This document shows, one piece after another, positions 49,211-61,095 of a DNA stretch of 64,000 nt. The stretch covers positions 1-64,000 of the forward strand of contig JAMKCH010022276.1 of assembly GCA_023653785.1 (NCBI GenBank). The letters are read 5' to 3'. Origin of the DNA: Ophioderma brevispina (taxonomy: Eukaryota; Echinodermata; Ophiuroidea; Amphilepidida; Ophiodermatidae). The notes under the pieces are model-generated. The model saw only the letters and a list, made by a program, of their open reading frames with translations. It was not told the DNA's origin and ran no database searches. Within the stretch, counting starts at the first letter, position 1. Every line of letters begins with the position of its first letter. Both the position numbers and the translations under genes were made by a program.

Positions 49211-49973
49211 AGGATATTATACTATCTGACTGACCAGAATAATTTTTAATGGAGAAATCACTTGTGCCAAATTTTGATCCAAAGGTGCATTGCACTGGGC
49301 TATCATGGAAAAAAAACACAGATTTACATTCTGGGAAAATAGGAAAATACAACCATTTCAAAATTATACTGTGCAGAAGAAATGTTAACTTGATATCGTC
49401 CCCCAAAACTATTTACTAGAGCTTACTAGCATCATCTGCCAGAAAGGTGTTGAGCCTGGAAAATACCAACGAGACACAGGAATGTGTACTTGAAAGGTAA
49501 GTGACCATAATTCGTGTACAACAAATACAATTGCAAGCAACGATTGCCACAAACTAAGGTATATAAAAAGCCATCAAGGCTACAAGTGACATGTGGACAA
49601 GTGGGAAGGCTTGCCAGAGGCTTACTGTGAGTGACTTCTGCTATTCCCAACTAACTTCATGGCATTTACAATGCACACATCCAAAAGGCGCTGTATTTAT
49701 GACACGTCACGAAACCAAATTCAACCAATCTGTTTGTTTAGACCCTAAACGTGGCTTACAACCCTATTGTGCCAAACGAAACGCTGTGATTATTGTCCCA
49801 CGTCTCCAAACCAACAGCGAAATTTCACGCCCAATACGATATTAAGAGATAAACACGAAGTTAACGAAACCATTGGCTTCAAAAAACCCAAGGACTAACG
49901 CGACCCACCCAAGTATTCGTGGGTCATCAAAACAACAGGCAATCAATTCTTGACACCCCCAGATGTACTGACA

Positions 49974-50330
49974 TTAAAGACCCTACCTCAGCCTTCCCGA
50001 TTGTTGTCTATGGTGTTCTCTTCTTAATATGAGAGCCTCGACCACCCCCACTGTTACCCACACTACCCTCAGTAAGTGGAAACACGCTTGCGCGGTTTGA
50101 TGCTAGACGCGAATAAACATAGTGCAATGCCCCTATTCACTACTCGTGCAATTGATGGTTAACCATAAAACAGTATTTTTTTTATCTGTTAACTGAGAAA
50201 GAAATTTAAAAGCCGACTTCATGACGACAATGAGAGAAAATAAGGCCTTTCATCTGACATCAAATTGATACTACTTCCGGGGAAGGGAAATCAGGGGGGT
50301 CCCAAAGATGATCGGAGCAAGCACCTTTAA
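49974..50330. mobile_element. M2 MITE in unit 1
   Basis: Ends TTAAAGACCC (left, decayed) and GATCGGAGCAAGCACCTTTAA-type (right). The interior matches 36627-36980 and 56981-57329. Confidence 0.6.
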
Positions 50331-52889
50331 TTGGGAGACTTGTTTAAGAGATATCGATTGCTCCTTACTCCTTGTGGACCACGTATTCCCACTGCTGTAA
50401 GCCTATGACTTGCACAAAAGTAGTGCTGGGACGTGTCAACGTTTAAACCGCTTTCTTTTTTTTCCCTGTTACACGAACGGAAGGGTCACTACACGTTTAG
50501 AAACTTCACTACACGTTTACACGTCCAGCAAACCTACTAACTTTTTTTCAGCATTATTGAATTGCTGAAGTCAAAGTTTCACCAAAAATTACCAACCGTA
50601 GTGAAAAAAAGTAAGTAACAGTTCCAATGCTTCTTCCAGAAATGGTTTCCGACTTCTTCGGAAACAGGGAAGGAAACCCCCGTTACCAAGTTTCTTGACG
50701 TGAGTGGAGAGAACTTCGGTATATACACCACATACACCCAAGAACTCGGTGATGCTTCAATTACAGAGGGATCGTACAAAAAAGGTAAAAATGGCAGCTA
50801 CCACAGTGATTCGTCGTTTGGATCTTTGGGATATTCAACTGCGTATTTTGGATTAAAAACAGGAAATAGGCAAGTACAAACAACATTTTATGGTCCAAGA
50901 TGATTATTTATGAAGCATGCAAAGCCGGGTAACCAGATTACGAACGATTTATGTGACAAAAAATTTCATTCGCGTGGAAAGCGCCAAATTGGCAGTTGTT
51001 AAGTTGTTATGACCGGTTAAACGAACGAAAATACAGACCGTGTAACGAATAGGGAAAATTAAACGGTAACTCCCAGCTACTACATAAAAGTCTGCACATT
51101 CATGTTTTGATGGTTTCTTATAAGAACATGACTGATGATTCTAATGATCCAGCATGTAGGTTGTTAGTGGGGCGTACCGAGGGGCAGTCGATCCAGCGGG
51201 GGCAAAAATTTCCAAGTTGTCCTGCCAGAGTGGACAAAATCTGGAGTCGTCCCGGTGATTTTGCCTCCCGATTAAATCTGAACTTGATGAAATGAAAGTG
51301 TGTGACATAGCACATGAAAATGCCGAATTCACTGAATTTTGGCCAAATTTAGGCCGAAATAGTCGAAATTCCCCAAAGGAAGAGGGAGGTACTTGCATTA
51401 TTTTGGCTCATATCGTTCCTGCCTTTTTCGAGCCAGAGGGGAACTTGCCCCCCCCCCAGTCGGCATTTGGCCACTGCATTGACAATATCCAACACTCATG
51501 TGAAGAAATTGAGCCCAATTTGAGAAGATTGAGAAGGAAACATTTTTACCCAGGACTTGAACCATTACAGCCGTTAAAGGTAGTGGTCTATAAACAATAT
51601 ACCTCTGTCAATACTTATGTGTATTTAAAGCGGCACTGGCACATTTTCACAAAAATATGAAATTCTTCAATTTGCTCTCAAATGATTGCAAAAGTCATTC
51701 CCATAAAAAATCAAACAATTTTTGTTTCAAAAATATTTACTTCACCAACAAAAATTCTAAAAACAACTCACTGATGAACTTCATCCATATTTCACCACCA
51801 CAACAAAAACACTTAAAACAACTCATCGAAATCCATTAATTAACCTGCATATTGCCCTTTAAGGTGTAAGCTAACCATTGAGGGCGCTCTTCCTCAAATG
51901 ATACGAATATCAATTCCCATTAAAAAATCATTGTTCTTCCAGAAAAATTTGGAACTACAAAATGCTTTGACATATGGGGCTGATATTTGGAAGAAGTTCT
52001 TGGAATACCTTTAATGCCCTTTTAATTCAATTTCTAAAACATAACCCTGAGGGTGCCCTCCCGGGGGGGGGGAAGAAGAAAGACACTCAACTTATTTCAG
52101 GTAGGGATGTGCGGCCCCGATTTCCGAACTGGGGGCTTGGGAACGGATTTGGTCTCCGAAAGTAGGGGCTTGGTAACTGAAATTTGGGAATTGAGGGCAT
52201 GGGAGCTGTGATGAAATTGATTTGAAGGCCAAAATTTTCTGAAAAAGGGGACCCTTAGAACGGAATTCTGCTTCAAACTGGGGTCTTGGGAACGGCTGGA
52301 GAGACGCGAAAAGGGTCTCCACAGGTCTTAGGGCCGCGCATACCCGCTACCTCTTTCCAATGTCAGTGCCCCCACCCCACCGGGGGTTGCCCATTCCGCA
52401 AATGATGGGAAAAATACATCACAGAATCACAGGGGTAAACTACTTCCCACACCGCTGCACACACAGTACACGTAGGTACATATGTACATAAAATTGATTT
52501 CTTGGTCTTGCTTTGAGCAATTCGTGAAACTTTTAATACATTGTTCAATAATGTAATATTATTTTGACATTTGTTTATAACACACACTTCGACAACACCT
52601 ACAAACATGACAGCCCAGAGAGACGGGGCACAGACAGGATACAGACATAGAAACACATACACAGACACACCACACGCATGCACGAACGCACGCATGCAAG
52701 CACACACACCCACAACACACACGCAAACACCACATTCACACACACACACAGGAAAGGTTAGTGGATCAGGGAAATTCCCGACAGTTATTTTTTAAATTGA
52801 GAAAGAAAGAAATGATTTTACGGGTGAGAGGACTTATAACTATCGACTGGACCAATTGTTTATACGGTTAATAATGGTCAATAATTTTG

Positions 52890-55800
52890 TTAAAGGGCAT
52901 TTCATGTTCCACAGCATCGTCCCCCAAACTTACTAAAAAATGTTGAGATTTTATGTCATCTGAACATTAGGGCCTTAGTAATCCATTTTGTGGCCCAATC
53001 TACCTGCAAATTCGGTTGCATCTGTAGAAATTCACATTTTGTATTTTTCTGTCCGTAAAATGGACAAAAATTAAAGCCACAGTAGCCCTATGGGATGTGG
53101 AAAGAGCAACTTGCTAATAAACGCCTAGGTATGAACCTCTTCCACTAGTGTGCAATATTGGATATGATGTAGGCAATTAAGTCAATATGTTGGTTTACAT
53201 TGAGCTCCTAGCATATTTGCAATATGGGTTAGGTGGTGTTCTCTAATAAACAGTGCATGGCATGATCCAAGCAAATTATAGGCCAACGATCTGTTAAATC
53301 TACTGTTGAATGGTGAAGAACAAACAACAACATATGACTTATAGTACAAAGAACGTTAAGAACATAAAAGCTTAAAAGAAATTATCGGACAAAGCATAGA
53401 ATGGGCTTTTTAAATGTGAAAGGTTGTGGTATATATGTTACCATGTGAATTTACAATGCTACAAGCATAAAAATCATCCATCCCCAATAAACATAAAACA
53501 AATAAATTAGGGTGTTATAAGCAGATGCCCCACCACAGAAGAATGGGCGATTTCCTCAACGGATGAGCTCTGCAGGCAGTGTGTGGTGTAATTGGTTGGC
53601 AAACATTTTGGCCAGACGTGTGGACAGCTTATTAACCAGATTACTTATTTACTATTATGGTACATTCCAAACAATGGAACTTGCAATATAAAGTTTCTGC
53701 TACTTAGAAAATGTTATTTTAGTCACCTAATTTAATGTAAATATACTAAGTTGCTGATATTGACAACAGGGATCCAATTGATTGAGTACGTGATGGAGAG
53801 GATGAGGCAATTGAATAAATATGTACTGAATTTAACAAACCTTTGTTTTCATCTTTATGTACTGAAATAAAACATTGAAAAGGGTTAGCAAAAGGCAAGT
53901 CAATATGAATTACGTTGATAGACAATGACAAAATTTAATTCAAAAGAAACGTAGATAGAACCAACAAGTGTAGAACCAACAAGTACAAATATAAGTTGAC
54001 AATACTTTCTATGAGATACAAAAATTAAAAGTACCTTGGTTCGTTGCTGCGATATGAAGTGAATCCGGCCACCCCGATGACGGGGACCAAACCCGGCTTT
54101 AAAACTTGGTTTATCTACAACGAATCAAACGTAACACACTTCAACAGTACGATGTCAAATATGCTTCAACTAAAATAAAATACCCCAATTAGTTAAAATG
54201 ACTCTTTTCGTGATCATATTTAATATGAAGCGCTGGTATATTGGGCAACCAAAAAATATTAAAAAAATTACTCATTTTTTATAAATTGTTGATAAATAAA
54301 AAAAAATAAATAACTGTCGGCATTTATATAGCGCCTTTCACAATTGTATCAAAGCGTTACATTTATTCCGCTAGCTTGACACTAGTAGAATTTTATGTCA
54401 GCTGTCTTACAACTGCCCAAGCATTACTCCATACCTTTGGGCGGGACGCTCAAGGGACAATATTCCTAACAGCTCCCCATTTTGCACCCGGGTGAAGAGA
54501 GGCAAGCGAGGTAAAGGTCCTTGACAATGCACAACACATGCATCAGTGGGACTCGAACCCAAGACCTTTGGATCTTGAGGCAGTCGTTGTATGACACTGG
54601 ACACATGTGCAACTTAATTGATAATAATAATAATATTTATTATTTATTGTTATTATCAATTATTTATTATTGTTAAGTTGATTTCTTGATACATTAAAAT
54701 GTAAAACCAGACAACTTAACCATTTAACTTAAAAAATTACGACAACAAAACAATTGTAAACTTAGACAAAAGCAAGTTCAGATAGTTTTTAACACTCGCA
54801 CTTTTAATCTAGCTATTGATAAAAAGATTGATATGATTTAACCTTTGCTATTTCAAACCGTGATTAGTATGTGGACAGGCATTCTCTATTATGCAAAAAA
54901 TCAAGATTGTTAAAAGTTGGGGTTTGTTTGCCATCCTTGCAAAGCTCTAAATCAGCCTTTAATTTCATTAGTCAAATGATTTGACTTTCTTTTTGGTTTT
55001 CTTAATCTTGTTCGGTATATTCTTTCGTATGGATTTTTTTTTTTTTTAGTGTTCACGTTGGTTGCAAGCAAGTACATTTTAAACCATATTTATGCAAATC
55101 TATTATGTTATCGAGTAAGATTAAAATGTTACTAAATTGAGTTAAATAGGTTTCAAAAGTAAAACGAAAGTTAAAGAAGAATCTAGTTTAAAGCAACAAA
55201 AAAGTGGATGTAAGGAACATCTTATGTACTTCTAAACCTAAAAATAAAGTGGGTTCTTTAAAACGTGTCAATAAAGTATAAACTGTGTGCATATATGTTG
55301 TGCAACCTACTCAAAATCACCTAGGCAACCGTGGTTTCCATATGTAATTTAAGTAAAGTACAAACTAATTTTGTTCTGAGGGTCCATAAACACCATGATT
55401 TCTAAGCTTGGAGTCTCTCTAATTATCTTACGTGTACGATTTCTGCTATTTTAACATTGCAACTTGCAAAGAGAAGGGGGGGATGGGAAGCTCTGCTTGC
55501 AACCTGTAGGGCCTATCACACTATAGTTCAACTACATATTGTTAGCAGTAACCACTAAAGATGTGTTAAAGGACCTACGCAAGCGTTTGAAAGGCCTAGA
55601 GTTCAACTGTGTGTTGCCCAATAGGACAAAAAAGTAGAAAACATACGGCTATACGTGCAACATTTTATACTTTGGGGGACACATGCACACATACACAATT
55701 GGTAACTCATTTTGTGGGCGGGGAGTTCAAGGAAGAAAGGAAAAAACTAATCACAGAGACTAGGTGGTCAAACTATGAGTGACAGTTGTTTATTTTACCC

Positions 55801-55966
55801 TAGGTCCAATTTGCACAAAAAAACAGTAATAGATACTAACGCGGCTAATAAACACAAAACTGCAAGTCGGATCAGATCAAATTTTGAGAATAAGTTTTTC
55901 TCAAGGATAGCTAGTGAATCAATGAATAAAGAGAAGGGCTGAAATACGAAATGCACCTTTGATTAA
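52890..55966 (+). mobile_element. M1 MITE split by insertion, duplicate
   Basis: Near-identical duplicate of 45889-48965, carrying the same internal insertion. The insertion therefore predates the duplication. Confidence 0.7.
54287..54609 (-). mobile_element. tRNA-derived SINE, duplicate
   Basis: Near-identical duplicate of 47286-47608. Confidence 0.75.
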
Positions 55967-56980
55967 CTTATTTGACATTGTTTACAAACACAGACATGTG
56001 ACACACAACACAAACATGACAAGCCAGAGAGGACGGGCACAGACAGGCATCCAGACATAGACACACATACACGAAACAAACAACACATGCACGCAACCAC
56101 GCACACCACCCACACACGCAAAAACAAACACAGGAAAGGTTTGTGGATCAAGGAAATTCCAGACAGTTCAGTTATTTAAATTGAGAAAGAAATGATTTAC
56201 TGGGTTGGTAGAGGATATTATACTATCTGACTGACCAGAATAATTTATTTGAGCAATTCACGTATTGGCCAATTTGATTCCAAAGGTGCATGCACTTGGC
56301 TTATCATGGAAAAAACACACATTTAACCAGTCTGCGTTAAATATAAACCAGTTTTTTTCAAAATTATTCATGTGCAGAAATGTTCAATTATTATAGTCCC
56401 CCAAAACTATGTACTAGAGAGAGCTTCACTAGCATATCTGACCAGAAGGTGTTTGAGCCTTGAAATACAACAGAAGACACATGGAATGTGGTCCTTGCCA
56501 GTAAGTGACCCTCAAATTGTGTAAACAAATACAATTGCAAGCACACTGTTTGACCAACTAAGGTAATAAAAGCATCAAGGCTACAAGTGACAAGTTGGAC
56601 CAGTGGGAGCTTGCAGTAAAGGCTTTACTGTGATTGACATTTTTGCTATTCCCACTAACTTTCATGGCCAGTTACAATGCACCATCCAAAAGGACTGTAT
56701 GACACTTCACGAACCAATTCAAGCAACCAATTTGTTTGTTTAGACCCTAAACTTACTTGGCTTACACACCCTTATTGTCGCCAAAAAAGCGAAAACGCTG
56801 AATTATTTCCCCACGTCATCCAAACACACATTCGAAATTTCAAGACAATAATCACTATAAATATAAACAACGCAGTTAACGAAACCATTGGATTCAAAAC
56901 CCAGTACTATGGACCCACCACCCGAGTATTCGTGGGTCTAACAAAAAAAACCATCAAATCAATGTTGAAGAATGTATGCA

Positions 56981-57329
56981 TTAAAGGTACTTGTTTCCGA
57001 TTTTTGGGTCTATCGTGATTCCTCTCTTAAATGAGAGCCTGACCACTTGTACACACTGACCCATCAAGTACGTGGGAAACACGCTGCGGTTTTGGGGGAT
57101 GCTATAACGCGATAACACATAGGCAATGCCCTATTTCCCTACTGGTGCAATATTGATGGTTAACCATTAAACAGTATTTTTTCTTTATCTGTAACTTGAG
57201 AAAGAAATTAAAAGCTGAAATTTCATGACGACAATGCAGAAAAATACGGCCTTATCCTCTGATTATCAAATTGATACTACTTCCGGGGAAATCAGGGGTC
57301 CCAAAGATGATCGGAGCAAGCACCTTTAA
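56981..57329. mobile_element. M2 MITE in unit 2
   Basis: Starts TTAAAGGTACTTGTTTCCGA and ends GATCGG...GCACCTTTAA. Diverged counterpart of 49974-50330 with a better preserved left end. Confidence 0.65.
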
Positions 57330-58584
57330 TTGGGAGACTTGTTGTAAAAAAGAAAGATATCGATTGCTTCCTTACTCCTTGTTGGACCAAGTAATTCCAC
57401 TGCTGTAAGCCTATGACACTTGCACAAAAGTATGCTTGGGCGTGTAACCGTTTAAACGTGTACAACGAACGGAAGGGTCACTACACGTTTGAAATTCACT
57501 ACACGTTTACACGTCACAACCCTACTAACTTTTTTTCAGCATTTTTTTTATTGCTGAAGTCAAATTTTCACCAAATTACCCACCGTCAGTGAAAGTTAAG
57601 TTACAGTCCAATGCTGTCTCCAGACATGGTTTTCCGACTCCTTCGGAAACAGGGAAACCCCCTTTTACCAGTTCTGTACGTGAGTGGAGCGACTTCGGTA
57701 TATACACCACATACACCCAATAACGCGGTGCTTCAATTACAGAGGGATCTACAAAAAAGGTAAAATGGCAGCTCCCACAGTGATTCGTCGTTTGGGATCT
57801 TTGGGATATTCAACTGCTTTATTTTGGATTAAAACATGACATAGGCAAGTACAAACAACATTTTATGGTTCAAGATGATATTTATGATCGAATGCAAAGC
57901 CGGGTAACCCGATTACGAACGATTTATGGTGCAAAAATTTCATTTGCGTGGAAGCGCCAAATTCGGCAGTTGTTAACTTGTTATGACCGTTTAAACGAAC
58001 GAAAATACAGACCGTGTAAACGGATAGGAAATTAAACGGTAACTCCCAGCTCTACATAAAAGTCTGCACATCATGTTTTGATGGTTTCTACTAAGCAACA
58101 TTGACCTGCTGATTATAATGATCCGCATTGTAGTGTAGTGGCGTACCGAGGCAGTCGATCCAGAGGGGGCAAAATTTCCAAGTTGTCCTGCCAGAGTGGA
58201 CAAAATCTGTGAGTCGTCCCGGTGATTTGCTCCGATAAATCTGACTGATGAAAGTGTTGGCATAGCACTGAAAATTGCCGAATTCACTTGAATTTTGGCC
58301 AAATTTAGGCCGAAATAGTCGAAATTCCCCAAAGAAGAGGGATGATACTGCATATTTTGGTCTATATCGTCCTGCTTTTTCGAGCCAGAAGGGGCAAACT
58401 TTCCCTCCTACCCCCAGTCGGCTGCCACTGCATTGCACTATCCAACATCATGAAGAATTTGACGCCCAAGTTTTGAGAAGATTGAGAAGAACATTTTTAC
58501 CCCAGGACTTTGAACCATTTACAGCCGTTAAAGGTAGATGTTCTATACAGCCACTATATCCTATGTCAATCTTAGTTTTATTTT

Positions 58585-59110
58585 TAAGCGGCACTGGCAA
58601 CATTTTCACAAATATGAAATTTTTCAATTTGCTCTCAAATGATAGTCTAGCCATTGGAAGAACAGAGAATATTTTACACATAAAATAACTTACCCCCAAA
58701 CCGATAGGGACATTGATATGAGATAAAGACATCCAGGTAATTTGTAAGGCCAACTTTTTTAAGTTTTCCATAACTTTAATCAACAAATGTGTATATACAT
58801 GAAATATTTTTGACTCGTACTCACTGATATTAAAACCACAAAGGTTATATACCGGTCAAACAGTGTGCTGAGCGTGGGAAACATGCAAACGGTGTGCGTT
58901 TTCTTTTGTTAACGCCCTTTTTCGTCGTCTGAATTTAACGTCGCCGCGACCGTTAATTACAAAATTGTTTCTGTTGACCCATAGCAGCTGATTTGGTGTT
59001 AATCATTTCGGTAGGGCTTTTGGTATATAAAAGCTTTACAACCAATCAAAAATATCGATTTTTGAAAAATCTTGAGGGCACACTATTTTCATATGTCCAG
59101 TGTCTCTTTA
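58585..59110 (+). repeat. Repeat X, clean copy
   Basis: Runs from AAGCGGCACTGG through AATATGAAATTTTTC, ATCAACAAATGTGTATATA, GACTCGTACTCACTGATATT and ACCGGTCAAACAG to the AGGGCACACTATTTT end. It shows the LINE target of 14764-16622 as a single GACTCGTAC (58812-58820). Confidence 0.7.
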
Positions 59111-59198
59111 ACTTGTATGAACTTTTTATAAATAAATTTTACACTGTTAATGTGCCCATGCCTTCTCAAAAAGATCAACTTGGATGACCAGTGGCCAT

Positions 59199-59542
59199 AT
59201 AAAGGCATTTTTGTGATCCACAGCCTCGTCCCCCCGACTTCTAAAAAATGTTGAAATTTGTATCATCTGAACCTGTTAGCCTTAGTCAATACATGCGTGC
59301 CCAATCTTACCAGCAAATTCGGTCGCATGGTAAAATTCGCAATTTTGTATTTCTGTCCGTAAACGGACAGAATTACAGCACATAAGCCTATGGGACCGTG
59401 GGAAACAGCATTGCTCATAAACACAATCGCAAGATGGGATAAAACCGCAAAATTTTGAGAATAAGCTTTTTTTGTTTTCTCAAGATATCTAGTGTCAATG
59501 AAAAAACAACGGGGCCTGAAAGATCACGAAACGCACCTTTAA
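59199..59542 (+). mobile_element. M1 MITE, whole copy
   Basis: Starts AAAGGCATTTTTGTGATCCA and ends GATCACGAAACGCACCTTTAA-type, inverted relatives of about 20 bp. About 344 bp with no coding region. It is the unbroken reference for the M1 copies split by insertions. Confidence 0.7.
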
Positions 59543-59559
59543 GTTTTGAATCAGCAGGT

Positions 59560-59786
59560 CATTTACCTGGGAAACTATCAAACTCTACACCATTGGCAGC
59601 CAGGTGGGGCAAGTGCCCCCTCTGACAAAGTTTTTGAGGTGAAATCGGGAAATTAAACACTGAAATATTTATACATCCCTTTTTCGGATTCTTTGCCCTG
59701 CGACCGGGAATTTTTTTCTTGTGATCGGGAAATTTGATGCACCTACTGGGAATTGCCCCCTCGGAACCCGGCTGGCTACGCGCCTG
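59560..59786. mobile_element. Possible DNA-transposon remnant
   Basis: The right end, GGCTGGCTACGCGCCTG, resembles the CAGG...GTAGCCAG termini common to many animal DNA transposons. Inside, GATCGGGAAATT and GACCGGGAATTT recur. A left terminus was not found. Confidence 0.35.
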
Positions 59787-59904
59787 TCTGACACTATGCA
59801 TATGCCAAAATTTTGCGAGTTTGGTAAATTACTTAAAATTTGGGCTATGCCATGCATTTTGTAAGTTTAAATATTAGGTCCCTCATCTCCCCTTTCTAAT
59901 CTAC

Positions 59905-60000
59905 CTGAGTTGATTAGAGAAATCATCGTCTACATTGTCATAATACCAATTGTCTTCCCACACATTAGTGTCTGTAGGATCTTCCTCGTCACTTCCCATT
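59905..60000 (-). pseudogene. SEM1: SEM1-like exon unit 9, last in gene direction
   Basis: One base is lost near 59991; otherwise in frame from there to the donor. Two core aspartates are changed to tyrosine (NWYYDNV) and one glutamate to aspartate. The donor reads GTAGATTAG. Confidence 0.75.
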
Positions 60001-60037
60001 CTGTGTAATATCCCTCATCTCCCCTCGCTAATCTTAC

Positions 60038-60135
60038 CTGAGTTGATTAGAGAAATCATCGTCTACATTGTTCATCATCCCAATTGTCTTCCCACACATT
60101 AGTGTCTGTAGGATCTTCCTCGTCACCTTCCCATT
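60038..60135 (-). pseudogene. SEM1: SEM1-like exon unit 8, nearest to consensus
   Basis: Only one extra base (near 60071) interrupts an otherwise consensus exon with good GTAAG and CAG borders. One glutamate is changed to aspartate (NVDDDFSN). Confidence 0.8.
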
Positions 60136-60173
60136 CTGGTAATAATATCCCGCATTCCCTTTCTAATCTTACC

Positions 60174-60272
60174 CTGAGGTGATTGAGAAAGCATCTTCTA
60201 CATTGTCATCAAATTTCCCAATTGTCTTCCCACACATTAGTTTGGTGTAGGATCTTCTCGCACCTTCCCATT
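60174..60272 (-). pseudogene. SEM1: SEM1-like exon unit 7
   Basis: Heavily altered near both ends. VWEDNW is readable, followed by AAATTTGATGAC in place of GATGATGAC. Confidence 0.65.
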
Positions 60273-60309
60273 CTGTGTAAGATCCCTCATCTCCCCTCTC
60301 TAATCTTAC

Positions 60310-60421
60310 CTGAGTTATTAGAGAAATCATCTTCTACATTGTCAATCATCCCAATTGGCTTCCACACATAGTGTCTGTAGTGGGGGGTTGGGGTTTTAAT
60401 CCTCCTCGTCACCTTCCCATT
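60310..60421 (-). pseudogene. SEM1: SEM1-like exon unit 6 with G/T-rich insert
   Basis: Carries a ~20-bp insert (TGGGGGGTTGGGG core, about 60381-60400) in the acidic segment. The acceptor is changed from AG to TG. DNVEDDFSN is intact next to the donor. Confidence 0.75.
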
Positions 60422-60462
60422 CAGTGTGATATTATGTCCCTTATCTCCCCTCTTAATCTTAC

Positions 60463-60555
60463 CTGAGGTGATAGAGAACTCATCTTCTACATTGTCATCA
60501 TCCAATGGTCTTCCCACACATTATTGTCTGTAGATCTCTTGTCCACCTTCCCATT
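60463..60555 (-). pseudogene. SEM1: SEM1-like exon unit 5
   Basis: Both splice dinucleotides are present. About four bases shorter than consensus, with losses in the acidic N-terminal part. Confidence 0.7.
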
Positions 60556-60594
60556 CTGTGTAATAATATCCCTCATCTCCCCTTTCGAATCTAC

Positions 60595-60690
60595 TGAGTT
60601 GATTATAGAAATCATCTTCTACACATTGTCATCACCCAATGGTCTTCCCACACTTGTGGCCTGTATGGATCTTCCTCGTCCCTTCCCATT
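60595..60690 (-). pseudogene. SEM1: SEM1-like exon unit 4
   Basis: One base is missing at the donor junction. The asparagine-tryptophan region reads CCATTGGG rather than CAATTGGG. Several indels. Confidence 0.7.
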
Positions 60691-60729
60691 CTGTGTATAT
60701 ATCCCCTCATCTCCCCTTTCCTAATCTAC

Positions 60730-60822
60730 CTGAGTTGATCTAGAATCATCTTCTACATTTCATCGTCCCAATTGTCTTCCCACACATTAGTGTCGTAGGA
60801 TCCTCCTCGTCACCTTCCCATT
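60730..60822 (-). pseudogene. SEM1: SEM1-like exon unit 3
   Basis: Acceptor intact; the donor reads GTAGATTAG (one base lost). Single-base losses break the frame in several places; VWEDNWDD is readable. Confidence 0.75.
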
Positions 60823-60858
60823 CTGTGTAATATCCCTCCTCTCCCTCTCTAATCTTAC

Positions 60859-60954
60859 CTGAGTTGATTAGAGAATCATCTTCACATTGTCCTCATCCCA
60901 ATTGTCTTCCCACACATTAAAGTGTCTGTAGATCTTCCTCGTCACCTTCCCATT
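60859..60954 (-). pseudogene. SEM1: SEM1-like exon unit 2
   Basis: Donor and acceptor are intact. The frame is broken by small deletions near the D-N-V segment and an AA gain near 60920. The VWEDNWD stretch is readable. Confidence 0.75.
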
Positions 60955-60994
60955 CTGTGTGATAATATCCCTCATCTCCCCTTTCTAATCTTAC

Positions 60995-61095
60995 CTGAGT
61001 TTTTTATTAGAGAATCATCTTCTACATTGTCATCAGCCCAATTGTTCTTCCCACACAGTCGTGTCCTGTAGGATCTTCTCGTCACCTTCCCTTCC
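60995..61095 (-). pseudogene. SEM1: SEM1-like exon unit 1 in gene direction
   Basis: The most upstream copy. The acceptor reads ACGG instead of ACAG, and the first tryptophan codon TGG is changed to GGG/AGG. A TTTTT insertion lies near the donor, and indels break the frame, but DNVEDD survives. Confidence 0.7.

Larger units (their letters stand above)
44675..51676 (+). repeat. ~7.0-kb tandem duplication, unit 1
   Basis: Followed directly by unit 2 at 51677. The first 4,571 bp (44675-49245) match 51677-56246 with only three one-base homopolymer differences that I could find (near 44855, 46605 and 47103). From 49246 on, the match to 56247-58637 continues but drops sharply, mostly through single-base indels. 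Inside are a split M1 MITE, a SINE, two CA-rich blocks and an M2 MITE, but no gene. Confidence 0.9.
51677..58637 (+). repeat. ~7.0-kb tandem duplication, unit 2
   Basis: Copy of 44675-51676. The junction at 51677 lies inside CTCAAATGAT. These ten bases occur in repeat X (left side) and in the start of unit 1 (right side). Counterparts at +7.0 kb include the M1 pieces, the 2.7-kb insertion, the SINE and both CA-rich blocks (52566-52831 and 55967-56211). Confidence 0.9.

Noticed and set aside
50690..50903. Frame with SGENFGIYTTYTQELG, and an overlapping frame starting MAATTVIRRL with a counterpart MAAPTVIRRLGSLGYS at 57764
   Set aside because: The second resembles a mitochondrial leader, but no further exon, no family match and indel-ridden copies make it unsupported.
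60287..60517. 76-codon minus-strand frame as an intact gene
   Set aside because: It crosses spacers and changes frame relative to the SEM1-like exons; only its DNVEDDFSN part is meaningful.
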